From the NCBI GenBank assembly GCA_936432065.2, contig OW386285.2:100941869-101005868 (forward strand): 64,000 nt of DNA, read 5' to 3'. The DNA is from Rutpela maculata. Lineage: Eukaryota; Arthropoda; Insecta; Coleoptera; Cerambycidae. Shown piece after piece: positions 23,030 to 33,971 of the stretch. Positions within the stretch are counted from its first letter, which is position 1. Every line of letters begins with the position of its first letter. The notes under the pieces were generated by a model that did not search any database, was not told where the DNA came from, and worked only from the letters and a program-made list of their open reading frames with translations. A program made the translations under genes and the position numbers.

Positions 23030-24413
23030 CAGAGCTGGGCAAATACTTTGAAAAAGTATTTAAATATTAAATACTAAATACTTTCATAAAATTGAAAGTA
23101 TTTAAATATTAAGTATTTTCAAAAGATAAAAGTATTTAAATAATAAATAGCAAAAGTAATTAAATAGTTTAAACTTAGTATTTAAATACTTTCTTATTAT
23201 TTAAATACTTTGATAACACTGAAGTATTTTGAAGCATAGTTAAGTGTATAAAAATAGCCTTTAATGGCTAAACTTCGCCAAATTGTATTTTTATATTTTT
23301 GTAGAAATTAATAAAGACTTAATATTATCATTATTATTATTATATTAAATACTATTTGACTATTTGAGGTGTCAAAATTTTAGGTTTCATGACTTTCATG
23401 AACTTCTACAAAACTATTTTAATACCTCTTTACTTAATCAGTTCTAATTGGGTATTGGACTTTTACTTATCCGTAGAGCTAGACCTTTGCGTCTTCTGCA
23501 AATACCCAAATAAAGCACAGAGACTATGGCACTAGTTCAACTGTTCTCTGTGACAATCACAAAACATATACATGCAGAGTGACAGGGAAACATGCGTTTA
23601 TTTTCGGTTTATTATAAATGTTTAAAAAATCACAAATGGTATAATCCTTAAAATAGTTTCAAATACTCCCCATTGCTCTAAGGAATACAACCATATACAG
23701 TTTTTATCATAAACTTTGTGTATAGTTAAATGCCATACTTTAATAATGAAATTAGGAACTATTTTCATTGACAAACTACGATATTCAAGTACAATAGAAA
23801 TTTACAATAAAAAAATATATAGTTGTATTCGTTAGAACAATAGCAAATATTTAAAACAGTTTTAAAGATTATAGTATATTTCGTTATTTAATTATTTGTA
23901 ATAAACCAAAAATAAACGCATATTTCCCTCTCACTCTGCAAAAGCCTAACTTTAACAGTTAACACTTACTGTCTATGTCTGCTCTCAACCAACTTTCTGG
24001 GAATTAAGACGTGAATGACTGAAGACTGAATGACGCAATGTGTTTATTAACTACATAGTATGGTACATGTCTTGATTCTTGTCGAGTGTCTGCCTGTCTC
24101 CCTGGTGTATTTCATTATATTTGTTATATTTATTTAAATACTTTTGAGATTCAAATACTTTTGAAAGTATTTAAATACTGTCAGAAAAGGATTTAAATAC
24201 TTTTTTAGAAGTATTTAAATACTTCTCAGTTATTTAAATAGTTTAAGTATTTATAAATACTTTAGGATCATTTTCACAAATACTAAGTAGTAAATATTTC
24301 AGATAAAGTATTTGCAAGTACAAATACAAATACTTGCTACAAGAAGTATTTAAATACTTTCTAGTATTTAAATACTTATGAAGTATTTGTAAGTACATAT
24401 TTACCCAGCTCTG
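23030..24413. mobile_element. hAT-type MITE, target duplication ATTATTGG
   Basis: Ends are CAGAGCTGGGCAAATAC and the inverse of CAGAGCTGGGTAAATA, with a perfect ATTATTGG duplication (23022-23029, 24414-24421). Several hundred bases at each end are filled with the palindrome AAGTATTTAAATACTT and variants. No transposase was found. A smaller MITE is nested inside. Confidence 0.93.
23573..23940. mobile_element. Nested MITE with GAGTGACAGGG-type ends
   Basis: It begins TGCAGAGTGACAGGG and ends with the inverse of TGCAGAGTGAGAGGG. TGCA at both edges may be a 4-bp target duplication. The ends share ATGCGTTTATTTT..GGTTTATTA in inverted orientation. A truncated copy is at 19995-20074. Confidence 0.72.
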
Positions 24414-24890
24414 ATTATTGGAGCGATGGACTCTTCTGAGATAATAAGTCACATATTCGACGGTTTTCAAAAAGAACCCCCCGAAAGGGTGAACGGGGAG
24501 GGGGAGATTTTTAAGCTTTTCGGAAACGGTTAGACCTAGAAGCGTAAAATTTGGCAAAAATACTCTTTATTGTAATCTATTAGACACGAGTAAGACGAAA
24601 TTTCGATTTTCACTTTTTGAAGGGGTGAAAACAGGATAGATGGTCTAAATGGTACCCGTATCTCTGAAATAGCGTAAGTCAGAAACGTGATATTGCAGCG
24701 ACGTGCTTTTCTGACACACGTATTCGACGGTTTTCAAAAAGAGATCCCCCCCGCCCCCGAACAGGCGAACAGGGAGAGGGATGTTTTTAAGCATGAAATT
24801 TGACACATACCCCCCATATGCTCTATTGTCGGTTAAAATAATATTTTTTTCGTTTATTTCGCTCTATAACACAAAAATAGACAAATTGCA

Positions 24891-25128
24891 ATGCCCAGTG
24901 GGTCTCCCCGAGTACTAAGGATGCGCAGTGGGTTTTCCCGAGCACTAGGAATGCGCAGTGGATTTCTTCGAGTACTATGGATGTGCAGTGGGTTTCCTCG
25001 AATACTATGGATGCGCAGTGGGTTTTATCGGATACTATGGATGTGCAGTGGGTTTCCTCGAGTACTATGGATGCGCGGTGGATTTTCCCGAGCACTATGG
25101 ATGCTCAGTGGGTTTCCTTAAATGCAAT
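24891..25128. repeat. 30-bp minisatellite, about eight units
   Basis: Units start at 24891 and recur every 30 bp (ATGCGCAGTGGGTTTTCC-like) until about 25128, the last one incomplete. The 30-bp period keeps frames open on both strands, which creates spurious open frames. Confidence 0.93.
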
Positions 25129-26218
25129 GTGCAGTAGGTTAGTATGTCAATGTTCCTAATTCCACGCTGATGAAGTTCCACGCGGACGAAGTCGCGGGCA
25201 TCAGCTAGTAACTATATAAACAGTCTTATTTTTAATAGAATTATTTTTAAAATAAGTAGTAGAGTAAAATCTGGAAGTAAAGTCGCTTAGTTTTCGAGAA
25301 AAAAAACCGGCGAAGAACCAAACCAGACTTAGTGGGATTCTTTAGTAAGATAATCGTGTACACGAAATCATTTTTTACGACATTTTTTGGTGGTCGAGAA
25401 CTCTTTTATTTCGGAAAAACTCAAAAAAAATAGATTTTTAATGAAATATGTTTTTTAACGTCTCCACCGCTATATCTCTGAAAATATTTGTGCTATCAAG
25501 CTATTTTTTTTTTTTTTTAGATTAAAGTAGACACAATAGCGCTTCGAACAACGTCCCACGTGAACCCGATTTATTTTTTTTTAAGTTAGTAAAATAATAG
25601 GAAACTCAAACTTGTTATTTTCAGTAGCGTAATTTTAGGCAATCGAGAAAAAAATTTATTTATGAAAATTTGTATATACATGCTGCCTACAAATTGAAGC
25701 CAATAGTTGAAAAAAGTTTTTAGGATAAAAATTTTTCAAGTCCCGTTGATAGTATTGAGTCAGCGATTTTTTATTTAACGGGCCAAAGTCGTATTTTTGC
25801 GCGCTCGGCTGTAGCAAGCCTGCCGACTGCAACGATCCGACGGTTCCGGTCGGGATGTATGTAGTAGTTTAACTTATATCAATAGGTACAAAACCAGTAG
25901 TGATCAAAAGATCTAGGGGATCAATATTATTGTTCAATATTTCATATATTGTACAGTAGTATTGATCATATGTTGTTAATATCAAGAAATTGTACAAAAA
26001 ATATTAAATAGTCTCCTTTTAATAATAAAAAGACGTAGGTAGATATAAATACCTAATCTATAAATATCAATCAGTGTTACTAACTACCCATCTAATTAGT
26101 AAGTTTATTAGACATTTTTAAATGAATGAAAGTAAAAACGTACGCATAAAATGAGTTTTATTGTTGAAATAAATTTTCTATTTGGATAGATAAATATGTA
26201 GTTTATGTAGGCCCTACA

Positions 26219-26426
26219 TTAATAGCATTCTAATTCGTTCATATCTGCCTCGAAATCTTTAATAATGTTGTTACAGGAACGACATTTGCACTCGTTGCAA
26301 CATTTTAGGCCTTCCTTAAAACAAGCACATTTTCGATTGTCACAATTTTTATCCGAACAATGAATACTTAATGATTTTCGGCAACCGCCACTTCTACGCG
26401 ACTAATCTGACCAACCCTGCATACTA
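26219..26426 (-). pseudogene. Tesmin/TSO1-like CXC domain remnant
   Basis: On the minus strand the frame reads GGCRKSLSIHCSDKNCDNRK, then CACFKEG and CCNECKCRSCNN, and stops at 26219. The spacing of cysteines (CRKS, NCDNRKCACF, CKCRSC) matches a CXC/CRC zinc-binding repeat, known in DNA-binding tesmin/TSO1/LIN-54 proteins and in insect repeat-encoded proteins. An in-frame stop lies upstream of the first cysteine. The preceding residues (RNWDAINTPSHAS) continue in the same frame on the far side of the foldback insertion, at about 28240-28283. So the insertion landed inside this coding region. The rest of the gene is unrecognisable. Confidence 0.72.
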
Positions 26427-28237
26427 CAGTACTTAGAGGTAAAAAATATGCAAAACTTCGGAAAAATGTCATATTGAACGGATTTCGTTCATTTTTGGCA
26501 GTATAATAGTAAATGCTTCACAGAAAAGTTTCTATATTGTGCGGAGGCTTGCTAATTTATAGGGGGTGGATGCCACCCCCTCGGGGTGTGGCACTTAAAA
26601 AATATATATATTTATTGGAGCTGAAGTAGAATCAAATTTTAAGAAGAAAAGGTTCTATGCAATTTTTCACATAAATTGATAGTTTTTAAGTTATAACGAC
26701 TTCAAAATTGCGATTTCAGCTAAAAAAAAAAAAGGTATTTCCAAACGGCTTTCGTCAAGTATCTCGAAAAGTATTACTTTATTGAGAAAATGTTGCAGAT
26801 CAATTACAGAAAGTACAAACTGGGAATTAATTATATTTTTTATTTATTGATGTAGAATTAATAATTTCGGAGATATTTAAGTTTACATCTGGCATCCAAG
26901 TGTTCATAAGATAATTATTTAAAGTGAGAGTTAAATATCGCAGAAACTGTGACACCTACGTCAAGGGTGCTAATAGGTAGAATAATATGTTATTAATTAA
27001 GCTTTCAACTGTTTTTTAATTTGTTTCTGTAGAATAAAAACAAAGAAGTTATGACCGAAGCAATGTGCGTCTACACATTTTTTAATAACAACGTCGTCAT
27101 TTTGTTACTGTAATTAGCCAGTAATTAAAAAAAGGAATTTCAAACACTGTTCCTCATTAATATATAGCATGACATAGATGCTCAAATTTTTTGGTTTGTA
27201 TACAGCACTTGCCTTAGAAAAAAATACAGTTTAAACTAGGAAGGTATTTTCGATGAAACGTATTTTTTTTTCCTTTTCCAAATATCTCAATAAATATTAG
27301 TTTTATTGAAAAATGGGTAGATACCAAAAATAAAGCTCATAAACTGATAATGAATTTCGCTTGTTAATTTATTTACATAGATTTAATAGTTTCGGAGATA
27401 TGAAAGTTTACAAATGGCGTCCGAACGTTTATAAGTCGAAAAATGCAGTTTAAATGTTAAATATTTCAGAAATTGTGACACCTACGTCACGCATGCTAAG
27501 AAATTAAATTAAAGACAATTAATTGCGATTTCAAATTATTTTTTACTCGTTCCTGTAGCATAAGAAATAAAGAAGTTATGACGGAAAAATGTGCGTATTT
27601 ATACTTTTTTTATATAAAAAGGTCGCCATTTTGTTCATCTAATTAGCCAGTAATTTAGAAAAATTATCTCAAATACAGTTTTTTGTTAAGATGTAGCATT
27701 ACCTAGATGCTCAAATTTTTTTGCTCATTTAAAGCACTTGCTTTAAAAAAAAGTGCATTTTAAACTTTAAATTTAATTTCGGAACACTACCAAATATAAA
27801 CTTAAATATCTCCGAAATTATTAATCCTACATCAATAAACAAAAAATATAATTAATTCCCAGTTTGTACTTTCTGTAATTGGTCTGTAACATTTTTTCGA
27901 TAAAGTAATACTTTTCGAGAAACTTGACGAAAGCCGTTTAGAAATACCTTTTTTTAAGCTAAAATCGCAATTTTGAAGTCGTTATAACTTGAAAACTATT
28001 AATTTATGTGAAAAATTGCATAGAACCTTTTCTTCTTAAAATTTGATTCTATTTCAGCTCCAGTAAACATATATATTTTTTAATTGCCACCCCCTGAGAG
28101 GGAGTGGAATCCACCCCCTATAAATTAGCACAATATAGAAACTTTTCTGAGGAGCATTTACTATTTATTATACTGCCAAAAATGAACGAAATCCGTTCAA
28201 TATGACATTATTCCGAAGTTAAAACCTCTAGTTACTG
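26427..28237. mobile_element. TA-flanked foldback element inserted in the CXC gene
   Basis: Ends read CAGTACTTAGAGG and the inverse of CAGTAACTAGAGG between TA dinucleotides (26425-26426, 28238-28239). Inverted arms are about 470 bp (26427-26900, 27775-28237). The middle holds two diverged direct copies of a unit of about 490 bp, both containing GTGACACCTACGTCA and ATTAGCCAGTAATT. The TA target fits Tc1/mariner-type mobilisation. Confidence 0.82.
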
Positions 28238-28865
28238 TAACTAGCATGCGAAGGTGTATTAATTGCGTCCCAATTTCGCATTTAGCGCTGATAAAAAAAA
28301 TCGCTGTTGCCAAACGGTACACTTTAGGAAAAAATATATTGTTTCAAAAACTTTTGTGATTATTAGGCTTTATTTTCTTCGCTGCATGTATCTAAATATT
28401 TTCAAAAATAAAAAAGTTTATCGATTGGTGAAGATTTCAATACATAAAATATATATTTTTAGTTTATCTGATTTTTACAGAAATGAAAGTGCGAATTTTA
28501 CCCAAACCGTTTATATTGGTAAAAGCGCTACAGTGTGACCTTTAATTTGATACAAAACAAATTTCGGTACCTTTAATAGTTTTAAAGATATGGCGGTGGA
28601 AACAAAAAAAAACAATTTTTTTCACTTTTTATTGATTTAAAAAGTTCGAGACCACAAAAAAATGTCGTAAAATATGATTTCATATGCCCGGTGACATACT
28701 CAAAGGAACCTAACATGTTTGACCTGGTTCTACGCCAAAAAAAAAAAAAAACGACACGATAGACTTACGAAATCGCTGCTCTATAGGTATAATATTTTGA
28801 ATAAAAATATAAAACACAAATGAACAAATTACAACATAAATAATACCAATTAATATTTAATCATT

Positions 28866-29460
28866 GCTCCATCCCCATCTAAAATTGCTTGAAGCCCTCA
28901 ATTTAATTGGATCGAATGTAAAATTTTGATTGTATCTTTGCTCACGAGGCCTACAAACATAAACACGAATATGTCCATTATTACAGCAAAAGCAAAAATC
29001 TTCATTGTTCAACATATGGTTGAATGCAAAAATGATCCCTGTTTTTTTTTCTTCCGTTAATTTGTATTTTTTAGCAGCAGAACTAACTACACTTCAGAAT
29101 GCTATTTTTAATTCTTCTACAGGCAGTAGATCTTGAGACAGAAAAATTTGTTTCCAAAACAGCATCAACTGCAGTGAATTTTTCTGAAGGTAATTTATAA
29201 GGGCTTCATCTTGTTGCTCATTACTTCGTTTAGGCCTACCAGACCCATGCTTGCTGGATATCGTTCTTTCATTTTGCCATGTTTTTTTTAAATTTTATTA
29301 CACTGCATTTATTTATATTATATTCAGAAGCAATTGCTCTCATAGACAATCTATTTTCCAATTTGAAAAAAATACTAATCTTCTGAATTTCTGTTAGTTG
29401 TCTAACCATTACTAAAAATTGGCAAACATTTAACATTTTCAAGAGTGATTCCTTAATCAA
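28866..29460 (-). pseudogene. Tc1/mariner-type transposase, truncated
   Basis: Transposase of this superfamily binds terminal repeats and cuts and pastes the element. On the minus strand a helix-turn-helix reads LTEIQKISIFF..SMRAIASEYNI (29460-29269). A GRPKRS hook motif and a linker follow. After a frame change, FCCNNGHIRVY and REQRYNQNF (about 28990-28930) correspond to the segment just after the first catalytic aspartate. The aspartate region itself is damaged, and everything after it, including the second and third catalytic residues, is missing. Two frameshifts and stops make it inactive. Confidence 0.75.
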
Positions 29461-30179
29461 AACTTGCGTATTAAATAAACTTCAACTTGAAAAAAAATGT
29501 GACAGTTTAGGTTATCAATATTTTTCATGTTTACACTGCTGAAATAAAGTGTACTACTTTTTTTTCTAAATTAAGTGTACTTTACATATTTTTGTAATTT
29601 TGTACCAATTCCCTCTCTTACCGAAGGGAAAGTATTGTAATCGTGAAAAAATCACTCCTTGAAATTTCTTCGATTCTTCTCGTTTCAGACTGTGTACATT
29701 ACCAAAATTAAGGTCTTTCAATTTCGTCGTCAGTCTGACTGTCTGTTGGCGCTATATGTACAAAACTATTGTTAACTACTTTTAGTGAAGAATATTCAGG
29801 GTGGACACGTTCAAAAATAATTAATGAAAAATCTAACAGAGGAAATTTCTGGCATGTAGTTGACATAACTGTCAGGAAATAAACCTAAAAAAATTATTAA
29901 TAAAGAAACGATGCGCGATGGAAGAAAATAACTGGAATGTAGTTGCCTACTATTGCCAGAAAGAAAATCGCATAATTTTGATTTAAAAAAATATGCAGGG
30001 TATTCATTAACAGAAAAAAGAATTAATAAATAACGAAATAGGGAGGGAAGATTTATGTAAACAGCTTTAAAGTTCTTAAATTTTAGATATTATCGGGTTT
30101 AAATTAGGAAATGTATTTTTAGAATTTTTCCAAATAGTCCTGCCAATGAATGGCTTCTAAAGGGAAATGCCGAGATCAC
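29461..30179. other. Repeat-derived spacer, no gene seen
   Basis: At 29613 a short hairpin (TTCCCT..AAGGGAA) is followed by GTATTGTAATCG and, about 120 bp on, by CTGACTGTCTGTTGG. The same layout begins the copies at 40487, 36594 and 60446. No coding frame was found. Confidence 0.5.
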
Positions 30180-31010
30180 AATTTTTGACTTTTAGGAGGT
30201 AAACATACCAAAAGTCCCCGAACGTAGGAGGTGGGGAGTGCACGAAGAAGGTCCCGGTTTTTGGTTTTTCGCTCATATCTCAAAAACGGTTAGCCCTAAT
30301 CAAAAACCGCTGCCTAAGGAATCACTACTTCCACATCCAGATTTTCTATCCAAGTCACTCACAACGAAAAAATTTTGTATGTGGAAATAATTGTTTATGG
30401 AACTTTAATAATATAATATTTGAAATCCTCTACCTCAAAAACCCATAAAACGATAACCCACATCGGTAGTGGGGTGGAGGTGGTGATAGGGGGTGGTCGT
30501 GGGGATGAATGAAGTAAAAAAAATATTTTGAGATTTCTGGTTCTTGTACACACACTAAATCACAAATTTTTTCATCCCCTTTAATAATGGGGTGGGGGTG
30601 GTAATGGGGGTGGCTAATGCCAAATTTTTTTTTTGAGACCTTAGCTTCTCTTGTATATACTAAATACAATTTTATGGACTCTTACCTGCTTGATTTACCT
30701 ATTTACCCCAAATTTACCCCCATTTACCCCCCAACCCTTCGACGGAACAAGATGAAAATATAATCCAGATCTAGATCTCGTTAAAGTACATATGTGTACC
30801 AAATTTCAAGTCAATATCTCAAACGGTTCCAGAGTAAACGTGAGCACAAGAAAAAGTTACAGACCGACAGACAGAGAATTTTTTTCGCTCAAACTTAAAA
30901 TCTCGACGTTTCATGACATTCTAAGCCTATTTGAACAATAAAAATTTTTAAAAAGTTTTTTGTCGTTACTATACTTCCACCGGATGTGGAAGTAAAAGTG
31001 GCTATATGTA
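30180..31010 (-). mobile_element. Repeat family F, copy 1
   Basis: On the minus strand the copy starts with a hairpin (ACTTCCACATCC..GGAAGTATAGTAACGAC). It continues through a CTGTCTGTCGGTCTG region and ends near GTGATTCC and GGCAGCGG. Other copies are at 35640-36482 and 60436-61060, with a small piece near 57078. It contains G/C-rich runs of TTACCCCC but no coding region. Confidence 0.8.
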
Positions 31011-31199
31011 AAATTAAAGCTGACTAAATTTTCCATAATAATATTTCTATTAATTTTTTTTTCGTATCTGTTATTGTTCAATAATGAATTGTATATCTTT
31101 TGACTGTATTCTAACTTTATTATAAATTGAATTAAAATTTTAATAACCTTCGTAGAAAAAAATTTCTTGTACAGATATCTGTTTCACAGCAGACTGAAC

Positions 31200-31289
31200 A
31201 TTATCGAATAAAAAATGTCTTTGCGTCTGTAAGTGTGTGCGTGCGTGTATGTGTGCGTGTGCGTGTATATGTATGTGTGCGTGTATACC
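31200..31289. repeat. (TG)n-rich microsatellite
   Basis: An alternating run of TGTGCG and TGTATG dinucleotide-type repeats of about 85 bp, next to the target site of the hAT MITE at 31298. Confidence 0.85.
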
Positions 31290-31297
31290 GTTTCTTG

Positions 31298-31532
31298 CAG
31301 TGGCGCAGCCAGAAAATTCATCTGGGGGGGGGGGGGGGGCAATAGAACCGGCCTCCCCAGAGGATGAAGAAAACTTTTCAGAAAATTGTTGAAAACGGAT
31401 GTGTATAGATTCCTCTACCAGATAATATTGGCATTAATTACAAAATATTTATTTCAAGGGATGATTTGAATACTGCTTTGTACTGATAGAGATTATGCTT
31501 CTTTATTTTTGGTTCATGGAGGCGCTGCGCTG
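31298..31532. mobile_element. 235-bp hAT-type MITE, target duplication GTTTCTTG
   Basis: It begins CAGTGGCGCAGCCAG and ends GGCGCTGCGCTG. GTTTCTTG flanks both sides (31290-31297, 31533-31540). A run of 15 G starts about 28 bp from the left end. Removing the element restores a sequence that matches the repeat near 36748 (TTTCTTGTAARCACGATAACTT). Confidence 0.88.
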
Positions 31533-31540
31533 GTTTCTTG

Positions 31541-31945
31541 TAAACACGATAACTTCTGTTAGACTTAAAACATTTAATTACAATTTAGAACATCATATTA
31601 CAATAATCCCTATTGAAATTGGGCCATATCTGTAATACAATAGTAACTTTATTTTTTATATCTTGTAGAATTTTTATTTCTTGGTTCGTTTTAGAGTAAT
31701 AGCCAAATATGCGTTATTGCTGGCAGGCTCCCCAGTATTTTTTGCTGTAAGGCCTTACATAAAAGAAAATAATAAAAGACAAAATAAGGGTATTATGCAA
31801 AACTGTATACACTATCGAATGGAGTGACGATCAATTATCGGTCTGCTACCGTTTTTGAGAAAAAATATGTATATAGGCGGATGCAAGAACCTTCTTTGAG
31901 GGGGGGGGGGGGGTTGGTAGAGCAGGCGTGATTTCTCGAGGTGGG
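31541..31945. other. No gene seen
   Basis: AT-rich repeat-derived sequence ending in a poly-G run (about 31899-31911). No coding or terminal structure could be supported. Confidence 0.45.
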
Positions 31946-31949
31946 TTTG

Positions 31950-32950
31950 TTCGAAAATCTACTTATTGTTTAATATTTACGCCGTTGACAAAAGGATTTG
32001 GTTTTACTTAAATTTACTTTCGGTAAAAACGGGAAAAGTTTCTAATAAACATTCGCTACTTTCTGGAGTGTCTCGGGGATCCATTTTGGGATCTCTATTG
32101 TTTAATATTTACGCCGTAGATCTACCTCATGTTGTTAGCCTATACATGGGTATCTATACTGATGATGTTCAACTTTATATTGCTTTCGACATTTTAGATT
32201 CCGAGGAGGTCCAAAGGTAAAATAAATTACAACTTAAATGAAATATGCAAATGCAAACTCGGTGCTATTGATTCCACACAAAAGCAAAATATTGTTTACT
32301 CGAATTTTTGCGAAAATTTTGCAGGACGCATATCTCGTGATTATGAACAATTTTTATTAACAAAATTTTTGTCTATCGCTAAGCCCACTATGGCTTCTCT
32401 TAAATTGCACTACTGCAAGACTGCTTTAAAATAATTTAGGCAGTAAACATTGAATACGATGTTTTAGTCATTTTTGGAGATGGAGAGGTGGTTTATGGTA
32501 AATCGCTGTCTTCTTTAATGAAACTTGCCATACAAAAAGTTCAAAATTCTTGTACGAGGAATATTTCCTCGTACATATATTTCCCCATCCACAATCACAT
32601 CACCCCATATCTAAATAATCATAAAATTTTAAATATGAAAACAGATCTATCTAAATGAGCATAAAATTTTAAATATAAAAACAGAAGATTATATCACATA
32701 ATATATTGTTTCATACGGAAAACAAATGAGCCAACTTATTTAAGTTCTAAATTAATTACACATAACCATAACCATAACCATAACATGACACCAGAAATTT
32801 AACCAACTTTGTAATAGTCCCTCACAGGACGGCTATTTTTTCAAGAGTCATACACGTATATAGCAGCCCATTTATGGAATAAACTCTCAGATGAAATAAA
32901 ATTTTCAAAATATATTGAAACTGAATTATTGCTAATCCCCTGAATTTTTA
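31950..32950 (+). pseudogene. CR1-like reverse transcriptase fragment
   Basis: The frame at 31966-32220 reads LLSGVSRGSILGSLLFNIYA, then YTDDVQLY in the place of the catalytic YADD box. Downstream, in broken frames, are a KVQNSCTRNI segment (about 32540) and AAHLWNKLSDEIKF (about 32865), which correspond to the C-terminal tail of CR1-type ORF2. Fingers and endonuclease are missing on the left. It resembles the enzyme on the other strand at 6985-8780. Multiple stops make it a pseudogene. Confidence 0.78.
32761..32784. repeat. (CATAAC)4 microsatellite
   Basis: Four hexamer units inside the 3' part of the CR1-like fragment. Confidence 0.85.
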
Positions 32951-32974
32951 GTTCTTTATGGGTTATGTAGGATA

Positions 32975-33290
32975 TTTATCAGGGACATCATACTCGTGTT
33001 TAATGATCTTAGAAACCTATTAATACAATATTTATATTTTATTAAGCTTTAGGTCGACCATATTAAATCCGACATTTTGAATTTTGAGATACTATCATCA
33101 CTGGATTCAGTTATCAAAAAAGTTCTCGGGGGGCAATATTTATTCAATTTTTAATTAATTTTTCATGATTTTGAGCCTTGGGGCGGCCATACTGAATCAG
33201 CCATTTTGAATTTGACATCATAATCGTGTTCAGCAACCTCAAAAAACTATGAGTAACGATTTTTATTAATTTTAAAAAAACGAAAAAATA
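32975..33290. repeat. Degenerate tandem repeat, unit about 120 bp
   Basis: Phrases such as ATCATACTCGTGTT, GGCCATACTGAATC and GACATTTTGAATTTTGA recur about two and a half times in the same orientation with considerable divergence. Confidence 0.6.
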
Positions 33291-33294
33291 GTAA

Positions 33295-33965
33295 ACGTTT
33301 GTACTGGGTAAACTTTGACCTTTTTTTGGCACAACAAATTACAAAATGATTCATCCAAATCGTTCAAGTTTTGTGGAGGACCTTGTTAGATCTGACTCAA
33401 ATTATACAGTACAGCTGCATGACTATCAACAAAAAAATATTTAAAAGTTTCATCTACTGCCTTATATTTATAAAACGAATAATAGTTCGGTCGAACTATC
33501 ACGAATAGTATTAGAATGTGGCGAAAATACATAACCACGCTTTTATTGTTTTAAGTTGGACATCCAAAACAAGCCCTTATAGTTTGCCAACTGATGTCGT
33601 ACCGGATAAAGGGGGGTCGTAAAGTTGAAAAGCCGTTTTTTCGCGTTTAAATAGAAGGCTAATAATCTGAGAGGAAAGTTCAAATGGGAAAATTATAGGT
33701 ATTTAAAAAACCTATAAAATGAGCCTCCGAACATTAAGATAGCTTTATTAGGTCAGGAGTGAATTCAAAAAACCGAAATTTTGGAAAAAAATTTAATTTC
33801 GGCAATATTTTAGAAACATTTTTGAAATTTTACTAAAGTATGTGCTATATAGGAGGTAACATCTGATAAAAATTTCAGATCGATATCTGCATTATTTTTT
33901 GATATATTCAATTTTTTTGAAAACAAAGGGTCTTCGAAAAATGGCCATAAGTACTTCATTTTCTG
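33295..33965. other. No gene seen
   Basis: AT-rich sequence with no protein-like frame or boundary. Confidence 0.45.
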
Positions 33966-33971
33966 TAAAAT

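Larger units (their letters stand above)
22690..25212 (+). mobile_element. Unclassified repeat with internal tandem units
   Basis: It starts near CTGACTGACTGACTGATC and ends near GTCGCGGGCATCAGCTAGT, after which unrelated AT-rich DNA follows. Inside are two copies of a unit of about 280 bp that begins GGAAACGGT and includes GTAAGACGAAATTTCGATTT and ATTCGACGGTTTTCAAAAAG. The first copy is split by a hAT MITE. A 30-bp minisatellite lies near its right end. No protein is encoded. A CTAG end could fit a Helitron, but I did not find a convincing 3' hairpin. Confidence 0.55.
25260..28780. mobile_element. Second long-inverted-repeat element with a CXC-domain remnant
   Basis: The left arm (about 25262-25560) pairs with the right arm (about 28510-28780) as diverged inverted copies. 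Landmarks are TTTACGACATTTTT, CCACCGC.ATATCT and TAGCGCTT. The interior holds a minus-strand CXC-domain remnant split by a TA-flanked foldback (26427-28237). Without that insertion the element is about 1.7 kb. The plan (long inverted repeats around one cysteine-rich gene) parallels the element at 8818-13030. Confidence 0.68.

Noticed and set aside
24823..25159. Long open frames on both strands with repeated residues
   Set aside because: They are produced by a 30-bp minisatellite, whose period is a multiple of three.
22690..25212. Helitron
   Set aside because: The CTAG-type end fits, but no convincing terminal hairpin, TC start or AT insertion site was seen; left unclassified.
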